From the NCBI GenBank assembly GCA_037893225.1, contig JAZGUH010000409.1, positions 744,001-808,000 of the forward strand: DNA of 64,000 nucleotides. Direction: 5' to 3'. The position numbers and the translations under genes were made by a program. The stretch comes from Hippasteria phrygiana. Lineage: Eukaryota; Echinodermata; Asteroidea; Valvatida; Goniasteridae. Shown in pieces: positions 1 through 10,421 of this stretch; within the stretch, counting starts at the first letter, position 1; the number at the start of each line of letters is the position of its first letter. Below the pieces are notes generated by a model, which saw nothing but the letters and a program-made list of their open reading frames with translations, was not told where the DNA came from and did no database searches.

Positions 1-948
1 CAATTTATCCAGAAAATTCCAGCTTCTAAGCTGCAATTCAGAATGTCATAAAAACACGAAATCTACAGTGAGCACACTCTCGTGCGATGCAAGATTCATG
101 ATGAGGATGGTTTATAGCTCACTAGTGTTTCCCTCGGGAAATAAAGGAAACCTACATTCTGTGACCTTCCGTTTAATTTGTAAAACATTTAGAGCCATAT
201 TTTCATAATGCTGAAATTTCTAAATTGAACTTAATTGTGGCATGCAGAAAACCAATTTGAACAACAGGAAAATCAACTCACTCCATTATTTACATACAGG
301 TTTTAATACAACATGGTATGGGGCATTGATATGTTTTGGTTTAAATAATTGAAGCACAAGGTTTTTTTCACGCAGTTAACAAATTATATCCGATAATAGA
401 AAAACAATTACTGGTCAAGCGCTCTTTAAAATGAAAAACGGAAAACACATTAGATAGTTTCTTTTCTTAATCATTTTCATGACTTTTGTTGGTAAATTGA
501 ACATAAAGATATTCCCCAGATGTTTCCAATTTATGGTGACTGTACCAAGAAAACTGAATGGAGTTGCTTACAACAAATTTATTCCCACTTAAACCAGAAG
601 TACAAGTTCCCTGTCAGCAGAAAATAGCAGGTAAATGATATGTCCCTATTTTAACACCCCTTGATTTTCACACGATTGGCAAGTTCAGATATTACTCCGG
701 AAAGGAGTTGTGTAGGTTTTATACATTTAGAAGATTAGTACATTTGCATTTATAGTACATTTGTACCATGTACAAAGATACATGTAGGAAAAACGATAGA
801 TGTTTTATACATTTTACATGCAAACCTTAATCTTGTTCATGAAAATATACAAAACTGTCACTAAAGAGGTGCTCACATTTTTTTAAAACAAATATAAAAA
901 TAGCTATATACACATCATGCATATTTATGAATATAACAGCAAACAGAC
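1..948. other. No gene seen, left flank
   Basis: AT-rich unique-looking DNA with scattered GTAC/ACATGT words (for example near 768-790). I see no ORF with family resemblance, no RNA gene and no clear inverted repeat. Confidence 0.6.
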
Positions 949-1343
949 CTGGGGCCAATTTCATAGAGCTGCTTAAAGCAAAACAAATTGCTTAAGCACA
1001 AAAAACCTTGCTTAATAAAATCAGGTTAGCAGCCAAACCCCGTGTGATTTTTATGATATGTAAACAACAGCTGAATACCAGTCACAAGCAATACAAATCA
1101 CATGGAGTTTTGGCTGGCAACATGGTTTTATTAACCCCTTGAGTACGGTATTTTACAATGTGTTTGTGCAGTCAAGCGTAACCTATACACAATAATCCAA
1201 CAAGGGTTGAAACTGCACAAACAGCGGCCAATTGCGTCATCCGGCCTGGTGGCACTGTTTATTTTGCGCCATATTCCGTCATCCGTACGCAAGGGATTAA
1301 ACAAGTTCTTTTTGCTTAAGCAGCTCTATGAAATTGGCCCCAG
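949..1343. mobile_element. MITE with perfect 28-bp terminal inverted repeats
   Basis: The ends 949-976 and 1316-1343 are perfect inverted repeats of 28 bp beginning CTGGGGCCAATTTCATAGAG. The body has no coding capacity, so this is a non-autonomous DNA transposon. A younger TTAA/CCCCTTG MITE (1135-1296) is inserted in its middle. Target duplications are not obvious, so the superfamily is not assigned. Perfect arms suggest fairly recent activity. Confidence 0.85.
1135..1296 (+). mobile_element. TTAA MITE of the CCCCTTG family (copy 1, internally deleted)
   Basis: Flanked by TTAA at 1131-1134 and 1297-1300, with ends CCCCTTGAGTACGG and CCGTACGCAAGGGA. Internal words shared with the other copies are GTGTTTGTGCAGTCAAGCG and GTCATCCGGCCTGGTGGCA. 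It is shorter than the roughly 214-bp copies because the segment after the left end (the GACGTC-containing part) is missing. TTAA target duplication and a CCC-type terminus are known piggyBac traits, so a piggyBac-type origin is inferred. Confidence 0.85.
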
Positions 1344-1639
1344 CTGTTCCAGAATCTAATGCAAATGCTTATGATGCAGGCTTGAAAATTCTGATACAGA
1401 TCTCAGTAATACAGAGCAGAAATGTATATGAACAGAACAACAATTCTAATCTTTAAAGGAACCATGCTACTCAAATTGACCGGATCACATTTTATTTCAT
1501 AAATAAATTCATTTATATGTATTAAATGTGAATTAAAAGCCAAACTGGTTGAAGCAAAGTTTTAGTGTGATTATTTGCTGCTCAAAAATTGACCCCCCCT
1601 TTTTGAAATTTGTTGAGACTCAAATTGAGGGCGCTGTTC

Positions 1640-1658
1640 GTGACGTAGACCGAGGCAC
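1640..1658 (+). repeat. Inner terminal repeat of THAP element 1, left
   Basis: GTGACGTAGACCGAGGCAC matches the reverse complement of 2201-2219 at 18 of 19 positions. It contains a CRE/ATF half site (TGACGT) and lies just upstream of the plus-strand ATG at 1667, so it may also serve as promoter sequence. Confidence 0.8.
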
Positions 1659-1666
1659 CGAAATTC

Positions 1667-1730
1667 ATGGATCGACTCGATAGTCTGGACCCGGCCCGTA
1701 TACACACACAAGGTCTACACGTGCAATTTC
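1667..1730 (+). CDS. Putative first exon of the second gene of the THAP element
   Basis: ATG at 1667 lies 8 bp inside the left inner repeat and opens a reading frame of 21 codons beginning MDRLDSLDPARIHTQ. It runs into a consensus donor GTAAGT at 1731-1736, so the exon would be 64 nt and end in phase 1. The homologous place in the second element (minus-strand ATG at 26413) keeps an ATG at about the same distance from its inner repeat. There it is followed, after a possible intron, by an acidic coding remnant that needs the same phase. I do not recognise the peptide. It could be chance, but the shared position in two elements supports it. Confidence 0.35.
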
Positions 1731-1763
1731 GTAAGTTGCAACAACAACTAACATCGAACTTAC

Positions 1764-2108
1764 CCTGATTTTCTCCCTTTTAGCGAAGGCTCCTCGGGGA
1801 ATGGGCCGTTTAACTGCTTTCGACTTTATCTTACTCACATCTGGGAACTTTGTTGGGATGGCAGTGGACTTGAGCATATTTTTAATGGTCATCCCAAAGG
1901 ATTTGAAAATACCAGTATCGAAACACGACGGCTCAAAGTGGTCGCTACATAATGCTGAAAAGCTGCTGGGGCCGGACCTCTTTGCTCTTGTCACCTTCAC
2001 TTTCGCCGTCCAAATTCTCCGATATTTCGCTTCAGTTGGAAATATATGAAGGCTTACTCCACCCGTCGTTGTTTTGCTGCACCCAGCAGCCACACACCTT
2101 GTCGGCAT
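1764..2108 (-). CDS. THAP zinc-finger first coding exon (partial gene)
   Basis: Reads from ATG at 2108 to residue 115, where a consensus donor GTAAGT (1763-1758) ends the exon in phase 0. The first 90 residues are a full THAP domain, a C2CH zinc-coordinating DNA-binding fold: Cys5 and Cys10, the invariant Trp33 in YRRIW, Cys54 and His57 in LCSDHF, Pro24, and an AVPTIF-like box AIPTKF near residues 83-88. A basic stretch follows (KIKSKAVKR). THAP domains are found at the N-termini of P, Kolobok and related transposases and of domesticated THAP proteins. The exon lies inside a TTAA-bounded inverted-repeat element and the downstream catalytic exons are absent, so it probably is a truncated transposase gene rather than a host THAP gene. 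The domain itself is unbroken. Confidence 0.8.
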
Positions 2109-2200
2109 GGCCGAAAAACACTATATTTTGCTTAGATTTGGGACGAAGAATTTTCGCCGTACAATGTACACACAATGCATACCCGTGATGAATGGGTAAT

Positions 2201-2219
2201 GTGCCTCGATCTACGTCAC
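2201..2219 (-). repeat. Inner terminal repeat of THAP element 1, right
   Basis: Reverse complement GTGACGTAGATCGAGGCAC, differing from 1640-1658 at one base. It lies 93 bp upstream of the THAP start codon and contains a TGACGT half site, so it may be the promoter of the THAP gene. Confidence 0.8.
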
Positions 2220-2604
2220 ACACTTATGTTAATGAGGGTCCCACTCAGGGGGCGGAGTAGCTTGGACAAACATTTTCAAAAATTGTTTTCTCATATTTAA
2301 TCTGGGAAATAATTGTCTCTGGACACAAAATATCATTGTCAAGATAATACTTTATTGTTTTAAGCAGGAATAATGCAATATAAATCCTAAATCATGTTTC
2401 CTTTAACTTTATGGTTAACCTGTTTCACTGATTGGTGTTCAATTCGAGTGTTTTGATGAATGTTTTCCCTGACTTACTTTCACTTTACAACAGACTAACT
2501 GATTTTCAGACCGAAGATAATCAGTTTGATGAAAAGCAAAAGAATCCTGAAAGAATTGCAGTGCACACAAAAAGGGAGGGAATGAAATATGGCAATGTCA
2601 AATG

Positions 2605-2880
2605 ACGGGGGTAAGATTGGCCAGATATGAAAAATCCACGAAATCCACGAAAAATCCACGAGGACCCCAGATCAACATATAGTTTGTATTTGCCTAAAGG
2701 TACCCCTTTAAAATATCTGTTTTTATTGGTCTATATCCACTTTTACAGGTAAAAACACCTTAAGGATAACACCTCAGGAATTCCTGATTGCAAAAGAGAT
2801 TCTTTAAAAATTCTGAAATCCCGACAACAAATTCTGTAATCAGGAAAAATCCTGACAACAAGCCCTGAAATGAACAACAG
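2605..2880 (+). repeat. Dispersed repeat shared with 38520-38765
   Basis: The phrases TTTGTATTTGCCTAA, ATATCCACTTTTACAGGTAA and CTCAGGAATTCC occur here and again in the same order and orientation at 38520-38765. It has no coding capacity and its ends are not defined. It may be the eroded body of an old transposable element. Confidence 0.6.
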
Positions 2881-3910
2881 AATCATCCTGGCTCTAATCC
2901 CTTCGTTCAGTTATACCTTCCAGCTACTGCACATATGCAATGCATTAAAAAAAATGCACTGCTTTCACGTGAAATTAAATGCTTGGACCATTGTTAAATT
3001 TCATTCAGTGTGAAAGGAACAATTTTTTTCTGTGTTTGTCTGCAAAAGCACCATGTGATAATACAATGAAAGTTCAAAATGAACACATGAAGAACAACAA
3101 AAAGTGGAAATCCATAATTAAATCAAAACGTTACTGTGCCTAGACTCCCGATTTAGAAATTGAATTACAAGACGTGCTGCATAGGCAGGCTGCTTAACTA
3201 CAAAAAACAGATCAACATTTATAAAACCTTGTTTGAATTCCTAACCTGATTTGTGGACGTTGTACATGTACATAGTGAGAGGAACATGATTTGCATTAAA
3301 AAGAAAGTACAATTATTCACTACTGAGAGGGACTTATTCTTCTTTTATGGATTCAGTTTGCATCAGTTTTTCTCAGAGACAGCAATGTACATTGTACCTG
3401 AAGCTCAGTACCAAAACATGACAGAGATCACAAAAAAGGCAGGCTCCAAAACATGACCTAAACACTGGGAATTGATGGAAAGTTTTCAATCCCTTCCATA
3501 CAAAAGAAGAAAAAAAAAAAGTTTGTATTATGTGAAATTCAATCAAAATGAAGAGATTAATTTAAATTGCTAAAACACTAACCTCCTACAAGTATAAAGT
3601 GAAGCTGGCTGGGCGCACCCATGTTTTTGCGAAAACCTATGAAAGGCCAGAACACTAGGCCTATGCGCGCCTTCTTTCTCATGGTTAACTGAATTCAACA
3701 TTGTTGTGGTTGTTCACACCAGTAATGGTCAAAACTAACAAAATAACTGCATAAACTAAATTTGCATTCATAAAGTCAATGAATGAATAGTCTTTCATGT
3801 GACTGTTTGTCTATTAGCACAAAATACTGATCATTAAAATTATAAAGTGAACAAAGAAAATTGACAAGAGTGGGAAAACTGTACTGGTGCTGTCAACTAT
3901 GGTAAGCTAC

Positions 3911-3940
3911 ACATACATGTACATGTACATGTACATTGTA
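3911..3940. repeat. ACATGTAC tandem run
   Basis: An alternation of ACATGT and GTAC about 30 bp long. Similar runs occur at 34608-34639, 45471-45500, 48591-48620 and many shorter places. The unit is self-complementary, so each run can fold as a hairpin. Confidence 0.8.
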
Positions 3941-4679
3941 CAGCCCTTGGTTAGCAGTCTATCTGTCAATACATGTACATGTATCATTGTTCAGAGGATC
4001 CTGCAAATAAAATGCTGTATAGCCAAGGATTGCGCCCTGACTATATGATGCAACGTGTGAAGCATCAGTGTGCACTTTTTATCAGATATCATCAAGGAAA
4101 CTGAAAGAGTAATGCAATTAATCTACTCAATTTTATAGAGAACACAGAAAATTCACAAAAACTAACAAATTTTAAGATGACTTACATGTACATAGTACAT
4201 TTCTGTTCAAAAGTTTACATAATATACATGTACATGTACACCATCCTGCAAAAAGATCCTGAATCATTCTAAGGCTTTGCAATGTATGTAAAGCCAAATC
4301 AGAAAAATTTGACTTTACAGTGCATGAGCAGTATGCCACTTCTGAATAAAAACAGCTCGATTTTGTGCACAAGTCAATGGGGAACACTGGTAAACCAAAT
4401 TGGGACTTTTCACTTTTTCACACAATTTACTAAATTATTAAAGAAATACTTTACGGATCAGTAAAGGTGAAGACAGAGCGCGGTTTATCTGTTTGAGATA
4501 TTTTTTTAAATAAATGTTACTGGCACCCTTAATGATGAGGGTACCAGTGAAATTTACTGAAAAAAAACCAGTTTTTGCTTCTTTTTTTAGGCAAACTACG
4601 TGAAAACATGAAAAGTTCCAATTGGTTGCCAGTTTCTCCATTGACTTACATTGTATGTACTACGTGTGTGTACGTGCAC

Positions 4680-4855
4680 TGTATATATCTCCGAGGACAA
4701 GAGAAGAAAGGAAACACAAAGAAACCTTTTAGTCCTCGAACGTAGAGTCTTTTGTTGAAATCGGTCCTCGAACGTAAGGATACGTGCTTATGGGGGTTGG
4801 TTATATTAAAGGAACAATAGGAAACACAAAGCATTGTCCTTGGACGTATTGGGGA
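4680..4855 (+). repeat. Dispersed repeat D, copy 1
   Basis: Shares ATATCTCCGAGGA, TGAAATCGGTCCTCG and GGAACAATAGGAAACACAAA with copies at 14896-15080, 15296-15392 and, inverted, 50096-50290. No ORF is shared by the copies. The origin is unknown; the CCTCGnACGTA words recur within each copy. Confidence 0.7.
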
Positions 4856-5203
4856 AGTACGACTGTGTGTTCATCCAAAAGTGGTGTACTGAACATACAT
4901 TGTACAAAACATGCTGCGCAATTTGTGATCTGGCTAATTACATGCATACACGTATGAGGAAGGACTTCTGAAATAATGATTTTATTGAAATACTGAGTAC
5001 TTGCAAAGTCAGAAATTAATAGAAACAGAACAGTTCCAGGAACGATTGAACGAACAACTTGCAAACTTGTGTATACATGTACATTTTCAACTGTAACTCT
5101 ATATTATATTTCTTCATTCATGCACACAGCACACACACACACCCAGTCTAGCACCGTAATTGTGGGGACTGGTTGTGCGATGGACGTTGTGGGGACCAAC
5201 ATC

Positions 5204-5233
5204 GTTATGGGGACAGAGAAATGTCCCCATAAC
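5204..5233. repeat. Short perfect hairpin
   Basis: GTTATGGGGAC and GTCCCCATAAC form an 11-bp perfect stem around an 8-nt loop. It lies in a region with other GGGGAC words, probably the core of an old MITE. Confidence 0.7.
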
Positions 5234-5476
5234 TCGGTCCTAATTTGCCTAACAAATAAAAATGCCCCCACTACGCGGTCGATGCCTACCCACACATATA
5301 TCATCATGAACACGTCTACAGTAGTATAGGGTGATAATAGGGATGAAAACCAAACTTTTGGAATATGATTCAGCCACTTCAGGGGTGATGCATTGGGTCA
5401 TTTGGGAGATATTTTGCACAGGAAGTGGGTATCTAGCATAAAAATAACCCCCCACCTCGGCAAAAAAACGAATCTG

Positions 5477-5543
5477 TATTATACGCACTGGATTATACGA
5501 AATATGTATTATACGAAATCCGTATTACACGATCAGTCGGTAT
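5477..5543 (+). repeat. 16-bp degenerate tandem repeat
   Basis: About four units of GTATTATACGAAATCC, each slightly changed. No function is evident. Confidence 0.6.
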
Positions 5544-5859
5544 TAAAGTGCTAAATATGAATGACTTGTTTACCCCCTTGACCGAACATTACTGGAATAT
5601 GAGAAATTCCAGCAAAGCCTTGACAAGCTGGCATCTTCCTAAGTTTTCTACATACCACTGTGACTCAAATGTTTCCATTTGTAGCAGTTTTTGGTGTTTT
5701 TGGCATTAATTTTGAATTTCAAGGGGTGGGGGTTATTTAAGAGATACAGCATTACTTTTGGTGTCAAAATGCTTGTATTGATAGTGTTAATCATTTCCCA
5801 AATGGACATCTTCAAATTTTGACCTTGGAGTTTACCACCCCCTACTACCTACAGTAGGA

Positions 5860-6253
5860 GAAAAAAATTTACTTTAATACCCCCACCAAAATCGGTCAAG
5901 AACAGTAAAATCTTGGAAAATAACCAACCCTCCTTGATAACAACTGTCTAAACATGTGGCACAACCTGTTATTTCAAGATTTATGTCAGCAAAATCTGTA
6001 AAAAATAAGGAAGAAATCAACATGTATGTACACACTTTGGAGTGACTATACATAGTGCCAACTGCCAAGAACTTCTAACACAGAAAACACAAATTTTCTT
6101 TCCCTATATTGCACTAAAATGTCCCAACAAAATTCTCAAAATTAAAGGTTGTGCCAAGTGTTTATACAATCATGAACACAAATGGATGGTTATTTTCCAA
6201 GATTTGCTGTTTCTAACCGATTTTGGTGGGGGGTATTAAAGTAAAATCTTTCC
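5860..6253. mobile_element. Palindromic hAT-like MITE
   Basis: Long arms about 5868-5990 and 6100-6245 are inverted copies of each other, sharing TACTTTAATACCCCC and CAAAATCGGT. The 8-bp word CAGTAGGA stands immediately outside both ends (5852-5859 and 6254-6261). An 8-bp target duplication is typical of the hAT superfamily. No transposase is present. Confidence 0.75.
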
Positions 6254-6904
6254 CAGTAGGACTGCTCAAAAAGTACCTTAGCAAGGCAATGGGCAGGCAC
6301 AAACTCACAGGAGCCACAAATAGAACACAACAATAACAGACGTATAGATATCTTACAGTAGACTACATGTACATTTCCACGCACGAAGTCTGAAAATCCA
6401 CCTTATGGTTGAATATCGCTTGATGCTGCCTGTACATTGTACCATGCTGATAGCCTCGGAGGATCAATCGATCCTCAACATTACGGTTGAATGTTTCTGC
6501 GAATCTATTAATTTGTCATCAAACTCCTTGTGCCATTCACAACACTCGTCAAATAAACGGTTGTTCACCCTATCAGTGCTAAACCGACTGTGTTTAATAC
6601 TGGCGTCCAGAAGAGCGAGTTCAAATCCGGCGTAATCACCCCGGGAAACAATATCACAGGTTCAAGATGCGAACATAAACAGGCCCAGAGGTGCTTGTCA
6701 TCTATATCAATATAGGACCTCAATCAGTATTATCCCTTGTCAGAAGTGACCTCAGACTTGCCTTTGGCAATTAAAACAAGTTGGGATAATGTAGCCAACT
6801 TGTGCCAAGTGAGGTTTTTCCTTTATTCTTTGAAAGTGGTGGGAATTTTAAATTACATTGTACTCTTGAGCCTTACATGTATCTCTAACCCACCTCAATC
6901 CTCC
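6254..6904. other. No gene seen
   Basis: Non-coding sequence between a MITE and a minisatellite. A few short ORFs without recognisable features. Confidence 0.5.
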
Positions 6905-7345
6905 AAAATCCTCCTTGCAGTTTTGGAGGATTTTTGAGGATTGAGGATGAATGGTATTTCAAGAAAAAGAGGATTTTGGAGGATTGATGAGGAGGAGGCT
7001 TTTGGAGGATTGAGGATGAATGGTGTTTGAGAAACAGGAGGCTTTAGAGGATTGAGGGTGAATGGTGCTTGAGAAACAGGAGGATTTTAGAGGATTGAGG
7101 GTGAATGGTGCTTGAGAAACAGGAGGATTTTAGAGGATTGAGGGTCGGGGTGAACGGTGTTTGAGAAACAGGAGGATTTTAGAGGATTGAGGGTGAACGG
7201 TGTTTGAGAAACAGGAGGATTTTAGAGGATTGAGGGTGAATGGTGTTTGAGAAACAGGATTTTGGAGGAACATAAATGCAAACATTTGGAGGATTTTGGA
7301 GAATTGAGGATGAATGCATTTTTTGGGGCAGGGCAATCGGAGGAT
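6905..7345 (+). repeat. 43-bp minisatellite
   Basis: About seven units built on AGGATTTTAGAGGATTGAGG and GTGAATGGTGYTTGAGAAAC. The central units are nearly identical and the outer ones degenerate. The short ORFs across it are repeat shadows. A related sequence (GGATTTTGATGGATTCAGGA) occurs at 24478-24635. Confidence 0.85.
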
Positions 7346-7651
7346 TTTGGAAGAGTTGTACATGTATGTCAATAGCGAGTTGCATTCTAATTTGAATAGC
7401 CCTCCCAATAACAGGCAAATCACCTATTCACGCAACCAATTGTTCAATTTACGTAGATCTTCGTTGAACAACTTCAATTACTTAAAATAAATGGGATTTT
7501 TCGGTTTCGAGGGAAGAGAGCAGGTAAACGGTATAAGGGTAATGTACTAAGGATACCCGTCCATTTAAGTCAGCGTTTAGGTTCTACTTATCGTCTACAT
7601 GCCTAACTAGAAAACCGGAATCGAGTACTTCAACCAGTTACAATAACAACC

Positions 7652-8569
7652 ATGTCAACTACTGCACGCCCACTTAAGCTCTGCAGTTTGAACACCAGGT
7701 CAATTAAGAACAAAATGGCTGACTTTGCTGATTATGTTGTACATGTAACTAGCAGGGCTGATCTTTTTGCCCTAACCGAGAATTGGTTTACTGAAATGGA
7801 TGTTGCCTGTAAAGTGCAAACTACTCCACCTGGTTTTAAGCTATTGGATCATCCACAAAAGAATCGCATTGGAGGCGGTACTGGTCTATTATTCCGAAAT
7901 AACATTTCTGTCAAGAAAATTGCTGCTGGAGAAAAGGAATCATTTGAATTTTCAGAATGGTCGGTAAGAATATAATTCATATAGGCTTCGGTTAGTGATC
8001 ATCTGTAGGCCCCCATACTCTGAAAATCATCCAGTTACTATGAACACATTTTTTACCGAATTTGCTGTGTATTTGGAATCGTTAATTAAATGCCCTCAAC
8101 GACTTCTGATAACTGGGGATTTTAATATTCATGTCAATGTTTCTGAAGATCCGTCTGCTGTCTATTTTTCAGATCTTCTTGAATCCATGGGTCTGAGGCA
8201 ACATGTCAAAGGACCTACCCATGAGTTGGGACACACATTGGATTTGTATCACGCGGCAGTCTGAGGTTGTTATAGACAGCCCACCTATTCCTGATCGTCT
8301 TTTTTCTGATCATCTATCAGTTATATGTAATTTTAAAACAAAATCGTTAACATTTCCAATAAAAACAGTTTCTTACAGGAAAATTACATCAATTAATATG
8401 AATTCACTAAAAAATTACTTATCTTCTTCTAAGCTGTGTACAGATACTCCCAAATGTCTTGATGAGCTTGTTAAATGTTACAATGCCACTCTTACCGATA
8501 CACTTACATGTGACACTCATGCACCAGTAAAGTCGAAAACAGTTTCTACCAGACCTTTAGTGCCATGGT
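7652..8569 (+). pseudogene. LINE endonuclease domain (frameshifted)
   Basis: Starts MSTTARPLKLCSLNTRSIKN. The exonuclease-endonuclease-phosphatase motifs appear in order: LNTRSI, a TE-W motif (LTENWF), then after a frameshift near 7975 the RPPYS motif, TGDFNIH (codons 8112-8132), THELGHTLDL, and after another shift near 8248 FSDHLSVI. This domain nicks target DNA for target-primed reverse transcription. The frame continues to PLVPWF at 8569, where a MITE interrupts it. At least two frameshifts make it non-functional. Confidence 0.85.
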
Positions 8570-8573
8570 TTAA

Positions 8574-8775
8574 CCCCTTGCCACCGGTTGACACAAATAC
8601 GTGCAGATTGAAATTGCCACCTAGCCGGTTGACACAAATACAGGCCAATTTTTGCATTTTCAATCCATTATTGGGGTATTGTGTACGTTATGCTTGGCTG
8701 CACAAGCCTCTTGTTTCCGTTTCGCTTGGCTGCATAACCCAGCCTGGTTCCCCGGCGCCACCCGGTGGCAAGGGG
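8574..8775 (-). mobile_element. TTAA MITE of the CCCCTTG family inserted in the LINE (copy 2)
   Basis: Ends CCCCTTGCCACCGG and CCGGTGGCAAGGGG, flanked by TTAA at 8570-8573 and 8776-8779. Removing the element and one TTAA restores the LINE reading frame across the site (PWFNANIKAAV), which proves the 4-bp TTAA duplication. It belongs to the subfamily with the internal words GCTTGGCTGCACAAG. Confidence 0.92.
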
Positions 8776-8779
8776 TTAA

Positions 8780-10418
8780 TGCGAACATTAAAGCAGCTGT
8801 GCAGTTGAGAAGACAGGCTGAAAGGAAATGGCGGCGAACTGGGACACCTGATGACTTAGCGAATTTTAAAACTAAAAGAAACAGTGCTACATTTCTCATG
8901 AATAAAGCCCGCAGTGATTTTTATGCCAACTTTATTGATGCCAACAGTTCTGATCAGAGTACATAATTTAAGGCCACTAAGACACTGCTCCAACAATGCC
9001 ATGTTTCCCCCCTTCCCATGTTCAACAACAAATTTAAGTTAGCAAATGAAATGGGGAATTTCTTTGTTGAAAAGATAACAAACATTCATTCCAAACTTGA
9101 CAATTTGGGATCAGCAGATGAATCAGCAGATTTATTTTCCTAATATTACTCCATCTGATGACATTTTGTTTTGATCATTTTACTCCATTAACTGAGAAAC
9201 AGGTTAAGCAACTTGTCAGTAAATCTACAAAGAAGTCTTGTTCCCTTGATCTAATGCCAACTATAAGCTGGTCAGTGATTGTCTTGATGTTCTACTGCCA
9301 GTTCCTACCAGTATCATAAATTTGTCCATTGGTTCTGGCGTTTTTCCCCGACTGCTGGAAAGAGGGTTTTTTCTTTGTTAAAGAAGCATAACCTTGACCC
9401 AGTTTTAGAAAATTACCGACCAATCACTAACTTGAAGTTTTTGTCTAAACTAACTGAGAGTGCAGTGTGTGCTCAAATTAATAATCATATGGCTAGGCAT
9501 TCTTTATTTCCACTATTTCAATCGTCATATATAGGAAAGATCACAGTACAGAGACAGCCCCTTTGAAGGTGAAGAATGACAAACTTCTGAAGATGAATTC
9601 TCAGCAGGTTACATTACTTGTTTTATTAGACCTTTGATACATTGATCATAAAATGTTGCTGGAATGCCTTCAGTCAAAGCTTGGGATATCCGGCTTGGCG
9701 CTCAATTGGTTTGCATCTTACTTGTCTTCCAGAAGCCAGCGGGTGTCTATAGATGGGACCTTGTCAAATAGTTTCAGGTTTGACTGTGGTGTTCCCCAAG
9801 GATCATGTCTGGGTCCACTACTTTTCACCATCTATGCTTCTAGGTTGTTTGATATTATTGAGTGCCATCTGCCAAATTCCCATTGCTATGCAGATGACAC
9901 ACAGTTGTACATACATGTACATTGTAAGCTTCAAACCTGACCATACAAACAGTCAGTTGGCAGCCGTAGCAGCAATGGAGAGATAAGACATCAGCCAGTG
10001 GATGATTCATGATGGGCTTATGATCAATGATAGTAAAAGTGAATTTCTTGTCATTGGTACATGTACCAGACAACAGCTACAAATAATTAACATTCCCAGG
10101 CTCACTGTGGGGAAATCTGATATTCTTCCTAATTCATGTGTTAGGAATTTGGGATCATGGTTCGACTCACAGTTGACTATGAATATTCATATTACTAAGG
10201 TTTGTTCGGCTGCTTTTTTTCCATCTACATAATATTAGAAGTATTAGTAAAATTTTATCTTGTGAGTCTCTATTGACCTTAATCCATGCTTTTGTTACCA
10301 GTCGAATGGATTATTGTAATAGTTTATTGTACGGTCTACCGAAAAGTCAATTAGCTAAACTACAACGAGTCCAGAATGCTGCGGCCAGACTTGTGTTCAA
10401 TACACCTAGGTTTCAGCA
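8780..10418 (+). pseudogene. LINE reverse transcriptase domain (frameshifted)
   Basis: Continues the LINE frame with a basic linker (QLRRQAERKWRR), then several stops around 8964-9360. The RT motifs are ENYRPITNLKFLSK, LDLSAAFD-like remnants near 9620-9650, LALNWFASYLSSRSQRV, GVPQGSCLGPLLF and the catalytic YADD (codons 9887-9898). Next come LMINDSKSEFLVIG and SRMDYCNSLLYGLPKSQLAK up to PRFQHI, where a second MITE interrupts. The order and spacing match CR1-type LINEs. Frameshifts occur near 9540, 9940 and 10220. Confidence 0.88.
10061..10066. repeat. In-frame ATGTAC duplication inside the RT
   Basis: The sequence GGTAC-ATGTAC-CAGA encodes IGT-CT-RQQL. Removing ATGTAC gives IGTRQQL, the form usual in related LINEs. 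This looks like an expansion of a pre-existing GTAC site. Confidence 0.5.
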
Positions 10419-10421
10419 TAT

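Larger units (their letters stand above)
1457..2402 (-). mobile_element. THAP-carrying TTAA transposon, copy 1 (internally deleted)
   Basis: A 946-bp element bounded by TTAA at 1453-1456 and 2403-2406. The outermost inverted repeat is 1453-1466 versus 2393-2406 (13 of 14 bases, TTAAAGGAAMCATG). A second inverted match, 1640-1658 versus 2201-2219 (18 of 19 bases), lies at exactly the same distance on both sides, so the arms form one degenerate terminal repeat of about 200 bp. Inside are two first exons pointing at each other: a THAP exon on the minus strand (2108-1764) and a short exon on the plus strand (1667-1730). No catalytic domain is left. TTAA targets plus a THAP domain fit the Kolobok superfamily; ISL2EU-like and P-like elements are alternatives. 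Confidence 0.75.
2407..4679. other. No gene seen
   Basis: AT-rich non-coding DNA. It holds a short AAATCCACGA tandem near 2625-2660, one copy of a dispersed repeat (2605-2880) and ACATGT runs at 3911-3940 and near 4222-4240. The small ORFs present have no recognisable family features. Confidence 0.55.
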
